Part shown: positions 6,654 to 15,600 of the stretch, one piece after another
Numbering within the stretch: the first letter of the stretch is position 1
Layout of the letters: each line of letters begins with the position of its first letter
NCBI GenBank assembly: GCA_050247075.1
Contig: JBFWUW010000075.1
Coordinates: 1 to 30,612, forward strand
Length of the DNA: 30,612 bases
Reading direction: 5' to 3'
Source: JBFWUW01 sp050247075
GTDB lineage: Bacteria > Planctomycetota > Planctomycetia > Pirellulales > JBFWUW01
The notes under the pieces: model-generated
Databases searched by the model: none
What the model was told of the DNA's origin: nothing
The model's input: the letters and a program-made list of their open reading frames with translations, nothing else
Translations under genes and position numbers: made by a program

Positions 6654-7913
6654 TCATTCGCGGTCTTCCGCCAGCAGGGCATCGACCAGAGCCAAGGCTT
6701 CGGCGGGCGAAGTGATTGATTCGGTCAATTGTGCATCGCGGACTTGCTCTAGAAGGGATTTGAAACGCGGCCCGCCCGGTACTCCGTGCCGTAGCAGGTC
6801 GTCGCCCGTCAGCAACGGAGGCGGGTTGAGTTTCTCGACCGGCAGGGCCCGTTGTTGGCGGCAATAGTTGACCGACGCCGCGACCTGGGGATCTTCGCCA
6901 GCGCCAGCCTGATACAGATCCAACAGTTCCTCGATCCCTGGCGAAATCAACAGCCGCTGCAAGCGGGGCCAGGGCAACGCTTGCGCGTTGGCCAGTTCTT
7001 GCCGATGCCGCACCAGCCATTTCGCGCGGTCGAGTTCCTTGTTTGACAATTTCCAACGCAAGGCGGCTGTTTCGACGGTTTCGGCCAGTGGCGGCGTTTC
7101 CCGTCGCGCGTGCCAAAACAACCCGGCCAGGGCTGATTCAAACGTGCCGAGAGAAAGCGATTGCAGCAGCGACAACGTCCGCGACCAGACCGGTTGGCTG
7201 GTTGGTGCTTCGGGCAGAATGGCGGCCAATAGCCCCAGATTGTGCAGTGTTTTTACGGCCTGGGCGCGGCTGGCATGAGATAACATGGCCCGCATTTCTT
7301 GCGTGATCCGCTCGGCGCTGACCACCGTGATTCGAGAAGCCATCTCGGCAATGGCGGCGGCGGTGGCCGATTCCAATTCAAAACCGAGCGTGGCGGCAAA
7401 CCGCACGGCCCGCAACATCCGCAGTTTGTCCTCGGCCAGGCGGGCACGCGGGTCGCCAATGGCCCGCACCACCCGGCTTTTCAAGTCTTCTTGCCCCCCC
7501 ACGAAGTCGATGACGGCGTCTTCAATTGGATCGAAAAACAGGCCGTTGATGGTGAAGTCGCGGCGGAGCGCGTCTTGTTCGGGGTCGGAAAAAACCACTT
7601 CGTCGGGCCGGCGGCCGTCGCTGTAGCCTACGTCGTGCCGAAAGGTGGCCACGTCGATCTGGCCTGCCCGCCGTCCGCCAATCACCACCACCACCCCAAA
7701 CGCGGCACCGACTTGCAGCGTCTTGCGGTTGCGGAAAACCCGGCTGATTTGCGGCGGCGTGGCGCTGGTGGCCACGTCGTAGTCTTTGGGCCGCCGGCCC
7801 AGCAACTGGTCGCGGACGCAGCCGCCCGCCCAATACGCCACAAAGCCCCCATCGCGCAGCCGCTGCACGGCTTCGATGGCAAACAGTCGCTGTTGTTCGG
7901 GGTCGAGTGTCAC
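6654..7913 (-). CDS. cca: CCA tRNA nucleotidyltransferase / poly(A) polymerase family
   Basis: This class II nucleotidyltransferase (419 residues) adds or repairs the 3'-terminal CCA of tRNA. The head domain has GGCVRD (residues 30-35) and the metal-binding DYD (Asp44, Asp46). RRDFTINGLFFDP and RLAEDKLRMLRAVRFAATL follow, and then a helical RNA-binding region. Start choice: GTG 7913 overlaps the addA stop as GTGA (7910-7913) and leaves the usual short N-terminus before GGxVRD. The frame stays open to 8153, but that extension lies inside addA and reads as low-quality Arg/His-rich sequence. The overlap suggests translational coupling to addA. Sequence alone does not separate a CCA-adding enzyme from a poly(A) polymerase; CCA addition is more likely if this is the only copy. 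Confidence 0.9.
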   Translation of the reverse strand: MTLDPEQQRLFAIEAVQRLRDGGFVAYWAGGCVRDQLLGRRPKDYDVATSATPPQISRVFRNRKTLQVGAAFGVVVVIGGRRAGQIDVATFRHDVGYSDGRRPDEVVFSDPEQDALRRDFTINGLFFDPIEDAVIDFVGGQEDLKSRVVRAIGDPRARLAEDKLRMLRAVRFAATLGFELESATAAAIAEMASRITVVSAERITQEMRAMLSHASRAQAVKTLHNLGLLAAILPEAPTSQPVWSRTLSLLQSLSLGTFESALAGLFWHARRETPPLAETVETAALRWKLSNKELDRAKWLVRHRQELANAQALPWPRLQRLLISPGIEELLDLYQAGAGEDPQVAASVNYCRQQRALPVEKLNPPPLLTGDDLLRHGVPGGPRFKSLLEQVRDAQLTESITSPAEALALVDALLAEDRE

Positions 7914-10900
7914 GCGGATTGCAGCAGTTGAATGGCTCGGTCGATCCGTTCCACCAGTTCGGGTTCTTTGGGCAGCGCGATGGTGGCTTCTTGTCCGGTG
8001 CGCATGAAGTGCAATGTACAAGAGGCCGGCAGTTGGCCAAAGGTTCGGCCGATGGCCAAGGCGTAAACCTGCAACTGCACCTCGTAGCCGGCGGCGGTGG
8101 CGGCCAAATCGTGGTCGCTGACCTGGTTGGTCTTGTAGTCCAACAAGTGCCAATTGCCGGCGGCGTCTTGGTACAGGCAGTCGATGAAGCCCTCCAGGTA
8201 CATGCCCCCTTCCGCGGGCGTGGGTCCGCCCGACGCGGCGCTAGGGGGCCAGGCCAGCAGGAATTCCAGCTCACGATAGACCCGCGGGGCGGCGGCCATA
8301 TCGGCAAACCGCGGAGACTGAAAGAACTTGTGCAGCAGTTGCGCGGCCGTGGAAATTTCCACCGGAGTGTTCTCGGCATTGCAGTGCGCGGCTTGCGCCA
8401 CCAAGGCCTGGGCATCGGGGCGTCCTTGCAGCGGAACAGTTGCCAAGACTTCATGCACAAGAATTCCCAGCCGCAAGGGATCGACATGGTTGGCCGTCGA
8501 GCGGGTGACAGGTTGCTCGTCCTCCTCGATGAGTTTGGGGTCGAGAAGTTCCAGCGCGCCGCTTAGTCGAGAGAAGGAGTACTGCCGCCGGGCTTGGGCG
8601 TCTAACGGCAGGGGGCCAGTGTGCTGGGGGAGAGGCACCGCGCCGACGCGGGCCAGCGTGTTGGCGGTTTCGACCATCTCACGCAGCGAACGCCGGGGGG
8701 TGCCGGTGGTGACTGCCCCAGCCGGCGGTTCGGTGCGGGTGACACGGATGGGTCCGGGGGCATCGTAGCCGGCGGGTAACACGCCCAGAAACGCGCCGGT
8801 CTCCAAGTCAAACCGCTCGGCCAGCAGCCGCAGCCAGGGAGAGCCGGGCGAATCGAGCTTCTTCAAGCCGGCCGACAAGATCAGATAGTCGGCGGCCCGG
8901 GTGGCGGCCACATACAACAGCCGCACGCGTTCGTCCTCGTCTTGTTGCGATTCCACCGCCGCGAACAGGTCGCTCCCGGTAAGCCCCTGGTGTTTGTCGT
9001 CCGCAACCTTGACCAGCGGCCCCAGCCGGGGCGAAAACCCGGCGGCATCTGTACTGTGTTGCAGCCCGCGGTTAAGATCGGGGACCACTACCACGGGAAA
9101 TTCCAGCCCCTTCGATTGGTGAATCGACATCAACCGCACGACGTCGGTCGACTCTGGGTGGGTGGCCGCCAGCGGCTCGTCCGGCTGTTGCGAGACAAAC
9201 TCGGCCAACTGGGCAATGTAGTCGTCCAGAGTGAAGATGCCGGCGGAATCGAAACCGCGCGCCTGGTCGATCAACTTGTGGAGATTGGCCAGCTTGCGTT
9301 CGCCCAGAAACTCGGCCACCAGAACGGCGTCGTAGCCGGTGCGGGTTAAGGCTTCATGGATTAGATCGGCAATCGGCAGGCGGTCTTTCAATTCGCGAAG
9401 CGCGGCGATTGTCCGCGCTGCCAAGACCGCGCGCCGCCGCTGTTCGTCATCGAGTGCCCATGCCTCCTGCCGAGCCTGCCGCGCCGCTGCGCCGGGGGCC
9501 GTATTGCCGTCGGCATACAGGGCCACATCGGCCAGCCCGTCATTCAGCCCGCCGGGGTGCTGGGCCAGCCAAAAGAGTGTTTCATCCGCTAGCGAAAAGT
9601 ACGGACTGCGGAGCACGCCGGCCAGGCTCACCAGATCGTTGGGTGTTGCCAGCGCGCGGAGTAAATTGAGCAGATCGAAGACCTCTTGCTGGGCATAAAA
9701 CGCCTTGCCGCCAACCAGATAGTAGTCGATGCCGTGACGCCGCAGGGCCTCTTCGTATTCGGCAACGTTGGACAAGGCACGAAACAAAATGGCGATGTCG
9801 CCCAGTTCCACGCGCCGTAAAGAGCCTGGGGGGGCGTCGGGATCGTCCTTCTTTTCGATCGGCAGCATCGGTTGAGGATCGTCAAGCAGCGCACGCAGCC
9901 GGCGGGCGATCCACTCCGCCTCTTGGCCGCGCAAGACATCGACGGGCGTCTTTTCATCATCGGGGGGCGTATACCACAAGAACTCGATGGCCGGCGTGGG
10001 CGTGGTCTGCTGGCGATGCGCCACCAGCTTTTCGTAGTGCAGGCCGCTGCCGCCCGTCGGTCCGGCATTCGTGGAACCTGCGGGCCCGCCAAAGGCATCG
10101 CAGAACAGGGCGTTGACAAAGTTCAAAATAGCCGGCTGGCTACGAAAGTTTTCCGAAAGCGGCAGGCGGCCCTGGGGTGGCATGCGCTGCTGCAAGCCGA
10201 TGAAGACACGGGGATCGGCCCGGCGAAAACGGTAAATCGACTGCTTGAAATCGCCCACGAAGAAGAGCTTGCCGGTGGTCAGCCCGTCGCCGCAGAGGGC
10301 TTCGATCAACTCGACCTGCAAGGGGTCTGTGTCTTGCGATTCATCGACTAGCAGCAGCTTGATTTGAGAGGAGAGCCGGCGGCGGAGTTCCTCGTGCGCC
10401 GGATGGTACAGCAAGTCCCTGGCCCGGATCAGCAAGTCGTCGAAGTCCAGGCAGCCTAGTTCCAGCTTATGCCGGCTGAAGCCTTCGGCGATGGGCCGCA
10501 CGATCGACAGCAGTTGCAACCCGGCCACGGCGCTGGGGCGGGCCGCCTCGGCATCAAATGTTAGCCGGGGGGAGAGCTTCTTGATCTGGTCGCGCAGGAC
10601 GGTCGCGGCGTCGCGGTACGACTCGTACAGGTCATCGTTGGTCCAATTTTTCTTCGTGCCGCCGCCTTGCACTTTGGCATTCTCATTGATAGCCGCCAGG
10701 TCTTGGTCCGGCTGTTGGCTGGCGGAAAGGTCTGGAAGCTTTTCCAGCAGTACCTGGCGGCGTTCCAGAAAGACCTTGTGCTGGCAAGGATCTTCCCGCA
10801 GGATCCTCAACATTGTCTGGGTAGCGGGCGACTCGGCCAGTTGCCGCAGCGTGGCGGGCAGAACTTCCTCCGTATGGAACTGTTGCCAGATGGCCAGCAC

Positions 10901-11500
10901 GTCGTCGGGCGACTTGCCGCACCACCATTCAAAGTCAATCTGTTGGCGGCGGTCGAGCAACATGCCAATCATGGTCCGCAGCTTTTCCAGCCCAAATTGC
11001 ACAACCAGTTCCATCGTGGCCCGGTCGCGCTGTGCCAGCAACGCGCGCATGGCGTCGTCCAAAAACTCGGACCGCAGCGTGGCCGACTGCGTTTTGTCCA
11101 GCGTTTGAAACCGCGGATCGAGGCCCGCCTCGACCGCGTGTGCCCGCAATAGTGCGCCGCAAAAAGAGTGAATCGTGCTGACGCGGGCCGAATCCAATTC
11201 GCGCAGCAGCCGCAGCCAATGGTCGGCCACGGCTTCGTCCGTGGCGCCTTCAATGCGGGCCTGGCAGCCGCGGCGGATGCGGTCGCGCATTTCGCGCGCC
11301 GCGCGGTCGGTAAACGTGATGGCTACAAAACGGCCCAGTTCGTCCGCGCCGGCTTCCGCCAGGTGTGACAAGAACCGTTGCGTCAGCACAAACGTCTTAC
11401 CGCAGCCCGCCCCGGCCGACAGGGCCACCGAGTGCGAACGCGTCGTCAATGCCTTTTCTTGCTGGCTGGTCAGGCTGGTTGTTGTGGCGGCGTGGGCCAT
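7910..11500 (-). CDS. addA: AddA-type ATP-dependent helicase/nuclease subunit
   Basis: AddA is the active helicase-nuclease subunit of AddAB, the RecBCD counterpart that resects double-strand breaks for RecA. The 1196-residue protein is a UvrD-superfamily helicase with a C-terminal RecB-type nuclease. Motifs in order: Walker A SAGAGCGKT (28-36), AITFTDRAAREM, STIHSFCGALLR, Walker B LLLVDESQDTD, VGDFKQSIYRFRRAD, LSENFRSQPAIL, MSIHQSKGLEFPVVVVPD, LLYVAATRA. The nuclease has HEV in the N-terminal helix, GFIDCLY, LDYKTN (Asp1121) and VQLQVYALA. ATG 11500 was chosen because it precedes the helicase core by about 27 residues and has GGAG 5 nt upstream. The 22-residue longer reading lies inside addB. 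The gene overlaps the end of addB by 31 nt and cca by 4 nt. Confidence 0.93.
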   Translation of the reverse strand: MAHAATTTSLTSQQEKALTTRSHSVALSAGAGCGKTFVLTQRFLSHLAEAGADELGRFVAITFTDRAAREMRDRIRRGCQARIEGATDEAVADHWLRLLRELDSARVSTIHSFCGALLRAHAVEAGLDPRFQTLDKTQSATLRSEFLDDAMRALLAQRDRATMELVVQFGLEKLRTMIGMLLDRRQQIDFEWWCGKSPDDVLAIWQQFHTEEVLPATLRQLAESPATQTMLRILREDPCQHKVFLERRQVLLEKLPDLSASQQPDQDLAAINENAKVQGGGTKKNWTNDDLYESYRDAATVLRDQIKKLSPRLTFDAEAARPSAVAGLQLLSIVRPIAEGFSRHKLELGCLDFDDLLIRARDLLYHPAHEELRRRLSSQIKLLLVDESQDTDPLQVELIEALCGDGLTTGKLFFVGDFKQSIYRFRRADPRVFIGLQQRMPPQGRLPLSENFRSQPAILNFVNALFCDAFGGPAGSTNAGPTGGSGLHYEKLVAHRQQTTPTPAIEFLWYTPPDDEKTPVDVLRGQEAEWIARRLRALLDDPQPMLPIEKKDDPDAPPGSLRRVELGDIAILFRALSNVAEYEEALRRHGIDYYLVGGKAFYAQQEVFDLLNLLRALATPNDLVSLAGVLRSPYFSLADETLFWLAQHPGGLNDGLADVALYADGNTAPGAAARQARQEAWALDDEQRRRAVLAARTIAALRELKDRLPIADLIHEALTRTGYDAVLVAEFLGERKLANLHKLIDQARGFDSAGIFTLDDYIAQLAEFVSQQPDEPLAATHPESTDVVRLMSIHQSKGLEFPVVVVPDLNRGLQHSTDAAGFSPRLGPLVKVADDKHQGLTGSDLFAAVESQQDEDERVRLLYVAATRAADYLILSAGLKKLDSPGSPWLRLLAERFDLETGAFLGVLPAGYDAPGPIRVTRTEPPAGAVTTGTPRRSLREMVETANTLARVGAVPLPQHTGPLPLDAQARRQYSFSRLSGALELLDPKLIEEDEQPVTRSTANHVDPLRLGILVHEVLATVPLQGRPDAQALVAQAAHCNAENTPVEISTAAQLLHKFFQSPRFADMAAAPRVYRELEFLLAWPPSAASGGPTPAEGGMYLEGFIDCLYQDAAGNWHLLDYKTNQVSDHDLAATAAGYEVQLQVYALAIGRTFGQLPASCTLHFMRTGQEATIALPKEPELVERIDRAIQLLQSA

Positions 11501-14500
11501 GTTTTCTCCAAGGAGCGAACCTGATTGACGCGGCAGACCGTGCTGAAGGAGCAGTAGCCCGTGCAATGTTCGTCTAGGCTATGGACGGGGAAATCGCCGT
11601 GGCGAATGCCTTGCACCATTTCGCGCAGCCGGTTGAGCAGCTTTTGATGCCGGTCTTGCCAGAGCGGGGTGGGGCGTACGTGGTGGTCTTCCGACTCGTG
11701 AAAGCCCAGCCACGTCTTGAAGCCCTCTAACTGGACGTGCCAATAGCCGGCATGCCAAGGAACCGCGTTCTCGCCCGCCAACAGCACCTGCTGGGCCGCA
11801 AGCGAATACAGCTCTAGCTGCAGCGCGCGGCCGTCCACCTCGCTGCCCAGCTTGTCGCGGGTCTTTCCCGATTTATAGTCCAGCACGTTAAAGACGTTTT
11901 GGCCTGCTACCCGTCCTACGTCCAGTCGGTCGATACGGCCCGACAGCCTTACCATTTCCTCACCGCACTGCAACACCAACGGCTCCGTCGAAGAGAGCGG
12001 GTCGGCGGCCGGCGGCGTCGTGCCGAAAGAGACCTCAAAATGGGCCGGCCGCGGGGGAGTGTCGTACCCTTGCCAGAGTTGCGAGTATCCTTCGTGCTGC
12101 CCCCGGTAGGCTTGTGTCCATAGCCGCACCATGCGCTGGTCGATCTCGCGCATGGCACCCGCCAGTGCATCTTCGTTGTCGGGCAGCGCCATGATGGCGG
12201 CCAGCGCGGCATCGTAGTGCTGAACAAATTCTTGCTCGCTTAAGTCGCTAGGGACCGTGGGCCGGTTGCCGCGGGCGGCGTTCAAACGTCGATGCAGATC
12301 GGCCAACACGTCGTGCAGCAGGCCGCCGCGGGACATATAGTCGGTCTCCAGGCCGATCTCGTCCAGCGGTTGAAGGCGCAGCACGTGCTCCATGAAGAAC
12401 TTGAAGGGACAGGCCGCGTAAGTCTCCAAATGGCTGGCGCTCCACAGCCGGTCGGGACCATATTTCCGTGCCAGCTTGTCGCGGGCAGCGCTGCTCGTGA
12501 ACAATCCTTCATACGGCCCAAACGATTGCCAGTGCGAACGCTCTGCCGTCAGCAACAGCCCGGCCGTCAAGGCGGCCGGGGCCGTTTGGGAAGATGCCGC
12601 GGGTGCCGCCAATTGATGGGCCGCCAGCAGCCCGTCGTCGCCGACCATCCCCCGCGAGACGGCCAACAGGCGGAAGTCGGCAGCGCACAGCGGATCGCCA
12701 GGCGGCGGCAGCGGGCTGAGATCGGCCGCGCGTTCCACGGGGATTTTTCCCGACCCGCAAACCCGTTCGATCTCTTGCAAGTAGGGGCTGGGCAGCAACG
12801 CCTGAGCCTTGCTGTCGAGCGCCGGATAGCTCAGAAAAAGCCGCCGCGAGACCCGGCTGAGGACCTCGTAAAACAACAACATTTCTTCTTGGTTGCGTTC
12901 GGCCCGCAACACCAGTGGCAAGCCCCCCTGTTGTGTCAGGCGGCGAGTTTCCGCCTCGCTGTACAGGCCATCGTCGCGGGCGGCCGGGGGAAACGATTTT
13001 TCCGACAAGCCAGCGAAGAACAGGTAGGGAATATCGAGCGTGCGGGCAGAGCCGGCCGTCAAGACGCGGATCTGCCCCGTCTCGTCGTGGCCGCCGGGCA
13101 ATTGTTGCGAGCGGGCCACATCCTGCAAAAACTCGAACCAATCCTCCAGTTTCAGCCGGGCCGGTTGTTCACCAAGGTACTCCGCCAGTGTCTGGCAGCC
13201 CCCTAGCGCCAGTAGCAGCCGCGTCCAAGCGGCCCGCTCTTGGGCGACCAGCGGGAACTTCTCCTCATCGGCAAACACAGCCCGGCGCAAACCGGTCTCC
13301 TTGGCCAGGCCTTCCATGGCCTGTTGAAACTCAGGCGCGGCCTTGCCGCCGGATGATGGTGCGTCGTCCAGCACGGACATCGCCTGGGCCAGCCCTTGCA
13401 GCAATGGCAACGCCAGCTTTGCGCGCTGGCGGCGGCGTTCCAGCGTTTCGGGCCACCTGGGATCGGTGATAGGAATGGTGTCTGGCAGTTCATTGCCGGC
13501 CTGGTCCAGCCTGGCCCAGCGGTGAATACGGTCGAGCAAGACCTTTCGGCCCTGCGGAACTTGCAGCTCGCGAATGACTTGTTCCGCCGCATCGATGGCC
13601 AGCCGCCCGGAGTCCGGCCAGTTGGGGCGGAAGAAGTTATTCCGCAAAACGGCCAGCAGTTGGCGGAAAGGCCAGTCCTCTACATGCAGCCGCACCAACG
13701 CTACCAGCGAGGCGATCGCCTTGGACTCATCCAACCGGCGACCAATCTCGATCGACGTCGGCAGCCCAAAGCGGTCGAACACCTCGCGGACCAGCGCAAC
13801 GTAATCGCGCGGCGAGCGAAATACCACGGCAATATCACCCGGCCGGACCTTGTCGCCCGTGTCGGGGTTGCCTTCGATCAGCAACTGCTTGATCCGCCGG
13901 GCCAATGTCTCGATCTCGCCCAAGGTGCTGGCCGCCGCCAAAATCACAATCCTTTCCACCGTCGGCGGCTGGCGAAACTGCCGGGGGTTCTGAAACAACT
14001 CGGCTTCCAGGTGAGAAATGATCGGCCAGTCGGAAGTCGCGGGCCGCCTGAACGCTTCCACAGCCAATTGCGGATGCCGGTGTTCCAGCCGGGCCAGTGT
14101 GGCCAAGGTCTTGGCGAACAATTCTTGCCGTACCGGGGTGGGTTCCAGCGGCAGAGAGATCAACAATTCGTCCACCCGGCCGGCCAGTATCTCCAGCATT
14201 TCATGCTGGGTGCGGGTGAAGTCTGTAAAGCCATCCACGACAACCAATTCTAGCCGGGCAAATCGGGCCGGCTGCTGCTGGCGGAGTAGCGCCCGCGCCG
14301 ACCAAAAGCGGCCTTCGGCGTCAAACAGGTTGTGCTGCGTGAGGATTTCTTGATAGGCCGCGTACAGGGCCCAAAGCTCTTGGTCTTTATGGCCAGACCC
14401 GACCTTTTCGCAGGCGGTGCGAAACTCATCCGGCCAGATTTCCAGCCGTTTCAATTCGCGAACAAACTGCACCAGCAAGTCGATCAATCCGGCGGTGTGG

Positions 14501-14847
14501 GCAATGGGTTGAAAGTGGCGCAGCTTTCCCTGGGATGCGGCTTCATCGACCAGCCGGCGGAAGAGTTCCCGCTGCTGAACGCTATCGATGCGGCGGGCCG
14601 CCGTGGGCGAAGAGGACAAGACCGCCGTGGCAAACTGGTCAAACGTCATCACGCCAGGGTCGAGGCAAGCCGGCAGATCCTTCGACAATAAACGCCCCCG
14701 CACGGCCACGGCACTCCGTTGAGTGGGGGCCAGCCACAAGGTACTGCCCGGCGAGAACCTGGCCAGTTCTTTACGGTAGCGGTTCAACAACTGCTCTGTC
14801 TTGCCGCAGCGGGCAGGGCCAGTAACAACATGAACGCGAGCAGGCAT
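11470..14847 (-). CDS. addB: AddB-type helicase-like/nuclease subunit with Fe-S cluster
   Basis: AddB pairs with AddA. In studied AddAB complexes it supplies the second nuclease and the Chi-reading, helicase-like scaffold. The 1125-residue product starts with VVTGPARCGKTEQLL, a Walker A-like motif, then WLAPTQRSAVAVRGRLL. The C-terminal nuclease shows SGRIDRLDVG, FNVLDYKSGKT and LQLELYSLAAQ. Four cysteines, Cys813 (in AACPFKFF) and Cys1095/1099/1105 (spacing C-x3-C-x5-C), fit the iron-sulfur cluster that closes this nuclease domain in AddB. The start at ATG 14847 lies right before the GTP/ATP-binding motif. The frame is open to 15021, but that extension crosses the inverted repeat at 14885-14956 and looks non-coding. 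It is first in an addB-addA-cca operon. Confidence 0.92.
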   Translation of the reverse strand: MPARVHVVTGPARCGKTEQLLNRYRKELARFSPGSTLWLAPTQRSAVAVRGRLLSKDLPACLDPGVMTFDQFATAVLSSSPTAARRIDSVQQRELFRRLVDEAASQGKLRHFQPIAHTAGLIDLLVQFVRELKRLEIWPDEFRTACEKVGSGHKDQELWALYAAYQEILTQHNLFDAEGRFWSARALLRQQQPARFARLELVVVDGFTDFTRTQHEMLEILAGRVDELLISLPLEPTPVRQELFAKTLATLARLEHRHPQLAVEAFRRPATSDWPIISHLEAELFQNPRQFRQPPTVERIVILAAASTLGEIETLARRIKQLLIEGNPDTGDKVRPGDIAVVFRSPRDYVALVREVFDRFGLPTSIEIGRRLDESKAIASLVALVRLHVEDWPFRQLLAVLRNNFFRPNWPDSGRLAIDAAEQVIRELQVPQGRKVLLDRIHRWARLDQAGNELPDTIPITDPRWPETLERRRQRAKLALPLLQGLAQAMSVLDDAPSSGGKAAPEFQQAMEGLAKETGLRRAVFADEEKFPLVAQERAAWTRLLLALGGCQTLAEYLGEQPARLKLEDWFEFLQDVARSQQLPGGHDETGQIRVLTAGSARTLDIPYLFFAGLSEKSFPPAARDDGLYSEAETRRLTQQGGLPLVLRAERNQEEMLLFYEVLSRVSRRLFLSYPALDSKAQALLPSPYLQEIERVCGSGKIPVERAADLSPLPPPGDPLCAADFRLLAVSRGMVGDDGLLAAHQLAAPAASSQTAPAALTAGLLLTAERSHWQSFGPYEGLFTSSAARDKLARKYGPDRLWSASHLETYAACPFKFFMEHVLRLQPLDEIGLETDYMSRGGLLHDVLADLHRRLNAARGNRPTVPSDLSEQEFVQHYDAALAAIMALPDNEDALAGAMREIDQRMVRLWTQAYRGQHEGYSQLWQGYDTPPRPAHFEVSFGTTPPAADPLSSTEPLVLQCGEEMVRLSGRIDRLDVGRVAGQNVFNVLDYKSGKTRDKLGSEVDGRALQLELYSLAAQQVLLAGENAVPWHAGYWHVQLEGFKTWLGFHESEDHHVRPTPLWQDRHQKLLNRLREMVQGIRHGDFPVHSLDEHCTGYCSFSTVCRVNQVRSLEKTWPTPPQQPA

Positions 14848-14884
14848 GGGGCTGGTCCGAGGCGAAGTTTGTTGCTGACTAAAT

Positions 14885-14956
14885 TGTAGGAGGCGATTCC
14901 ATCGCCGATGGATGCGTATGGCACCGTGCCCATCGGCGATGGAATCGCCTCCTACA
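14885..14956. repeat. Perfect 27-bp inverted repeat (REP/MITE-like hairpin)
   Basis: The arms 14885-14911 and 14930-14956 are exactly complementary over 27 bp and enclose an 18-nt loop. The arm begins TGTAGGAGGCGATTCC. It lies 38 bp upstream of the addB start and 170 bp upstream of the rhodanese, in the divergent gap. It carries no ORF of its own and no target-site duplication that I can see. The perfect match suggests recent arrival or active maintenance by a repeat family. In RNA from either strand it would make a very stable hairpin and could affect addB or rhodanese expression. Confidence 0.8.
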
Positions 14957-15064
14957 GTCACTGAGGAAACCGAGACCACTTTATACCGCCAGCCGGAGCG
15001 GTGTACAAACGATCCGTTCACGCCCGCATTGCCGCCACCCCATTACGCCAACAGCCGGGTTGTC

Positions 15065-15070
15065 TACAAT
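15065..15070 (+). promoter_or_regulatory. Possible -10 box for the rhodanese gene
   Basis: TACAAT at 15065-15070 matches the -10 consensus at 5 of 6 positions and lies 57 nt before the ATG. The matching -35 region (ATTACG, 17 bp upstream) is weak, so this is only a candidate. Confidence 0.3.
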
Positions 15071-15126
15071 GCACGCCAAAGCCTGAAAGCCCTGTTCGAC
15101 CCCGACTTTTTACACCGAAAACTTCC

Positions 15127-15471
15127 ATGTCCAACGACCAACCGCTACCTCTCGACACCGATTGCCGCACGGTCAAGGCGCAGCTTGATGCCGAGCATCC
15201 GTTTCTGCTGATCGACTGCCGCGAACCGGACGAACATGCCTTGGTGTCCATCGCCGCGGCCCGGCTGATGCCGATGAGTCAGATTCAGTCCCAACTGGCC
15301 GAACTGGAACCGCATCGCCACGATCATATCGTGGTCCATTGCCATCATGGCGGCCGCAGTCGGCGCGTCACCCAATGGCTGCGCGGACAAGGTTTTCCGC
15401 TGGTCCAAAACATGGCCGGCGGCATCGACCAATGGGCGGTGGAAATCGACCCGCAATTGCCCAGGTATTAG
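15127..15471 (+). CDS. Single-domain rhodanese-like sulfurtransferase
   Basis: The 114-residue protein is one rhodanese domain. It has LLIDCREPDEHALVSI near the N-terminus and an active-site loop beginning at Cys72 (HCHHGGRSRR), which gives the C-x-x-G-x-R pattern of sulfur-carrying rhodaneses. MAGGIDQWAVEID follows at the end. The protein can accept sulfane sulfur on the cysteine; its physiological donor and acceptor are not known. ATG 15127 gives a compact domain. The frame is open further upstream to 15001, but that part has no family similarity. It is cytoplasmic (no signal peptide) and divergent from addB. Confidence 0.9.
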   Translation: MSNDQPLPLDTDCRTVKAQLDAEHPFLLIDCREPDEHALVSIAAARLMPMSQIQSQLAELEPHRHDHIVVHCHHGGRSRRVTQWLRGQGFPLVQNMAGGIDQWAVEIDPQLPRY

Positions 15472-15600
15472 CGGAAAGCGGCAGACGATGCTGGCATCCG
15501 CGCCTGGACAGCCTGGCTTTAAGCCGGGAGAATGCTGGCGTCAGGCGAGGGGAAGTCCCTCGTCCGCCCGGCCATGCACCAACGATGATGGAACCGCCTC

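Noticed and set aside
7914..8153. 80-residue N-terminal extension of the CCA enzyme
   Set aside because: It lies fully within addA, has no family similarity, and the GTG at 7913 forms a GTGA overlap that fits coupling.
7522..8487. 321-codon minus-strand ORF overlapping addA and cca
   Set aside because: Out-of-frame shadow rich in Arg, Pro and Trp; both real genes have intact family motifs across the same bases.
12292..14253. Long plus-strand ORFs (304 and 285 codons) inside addB
   Set aside because: Antisense shadows; AddB motifs and Fe-S cysteines are on the minus strand.
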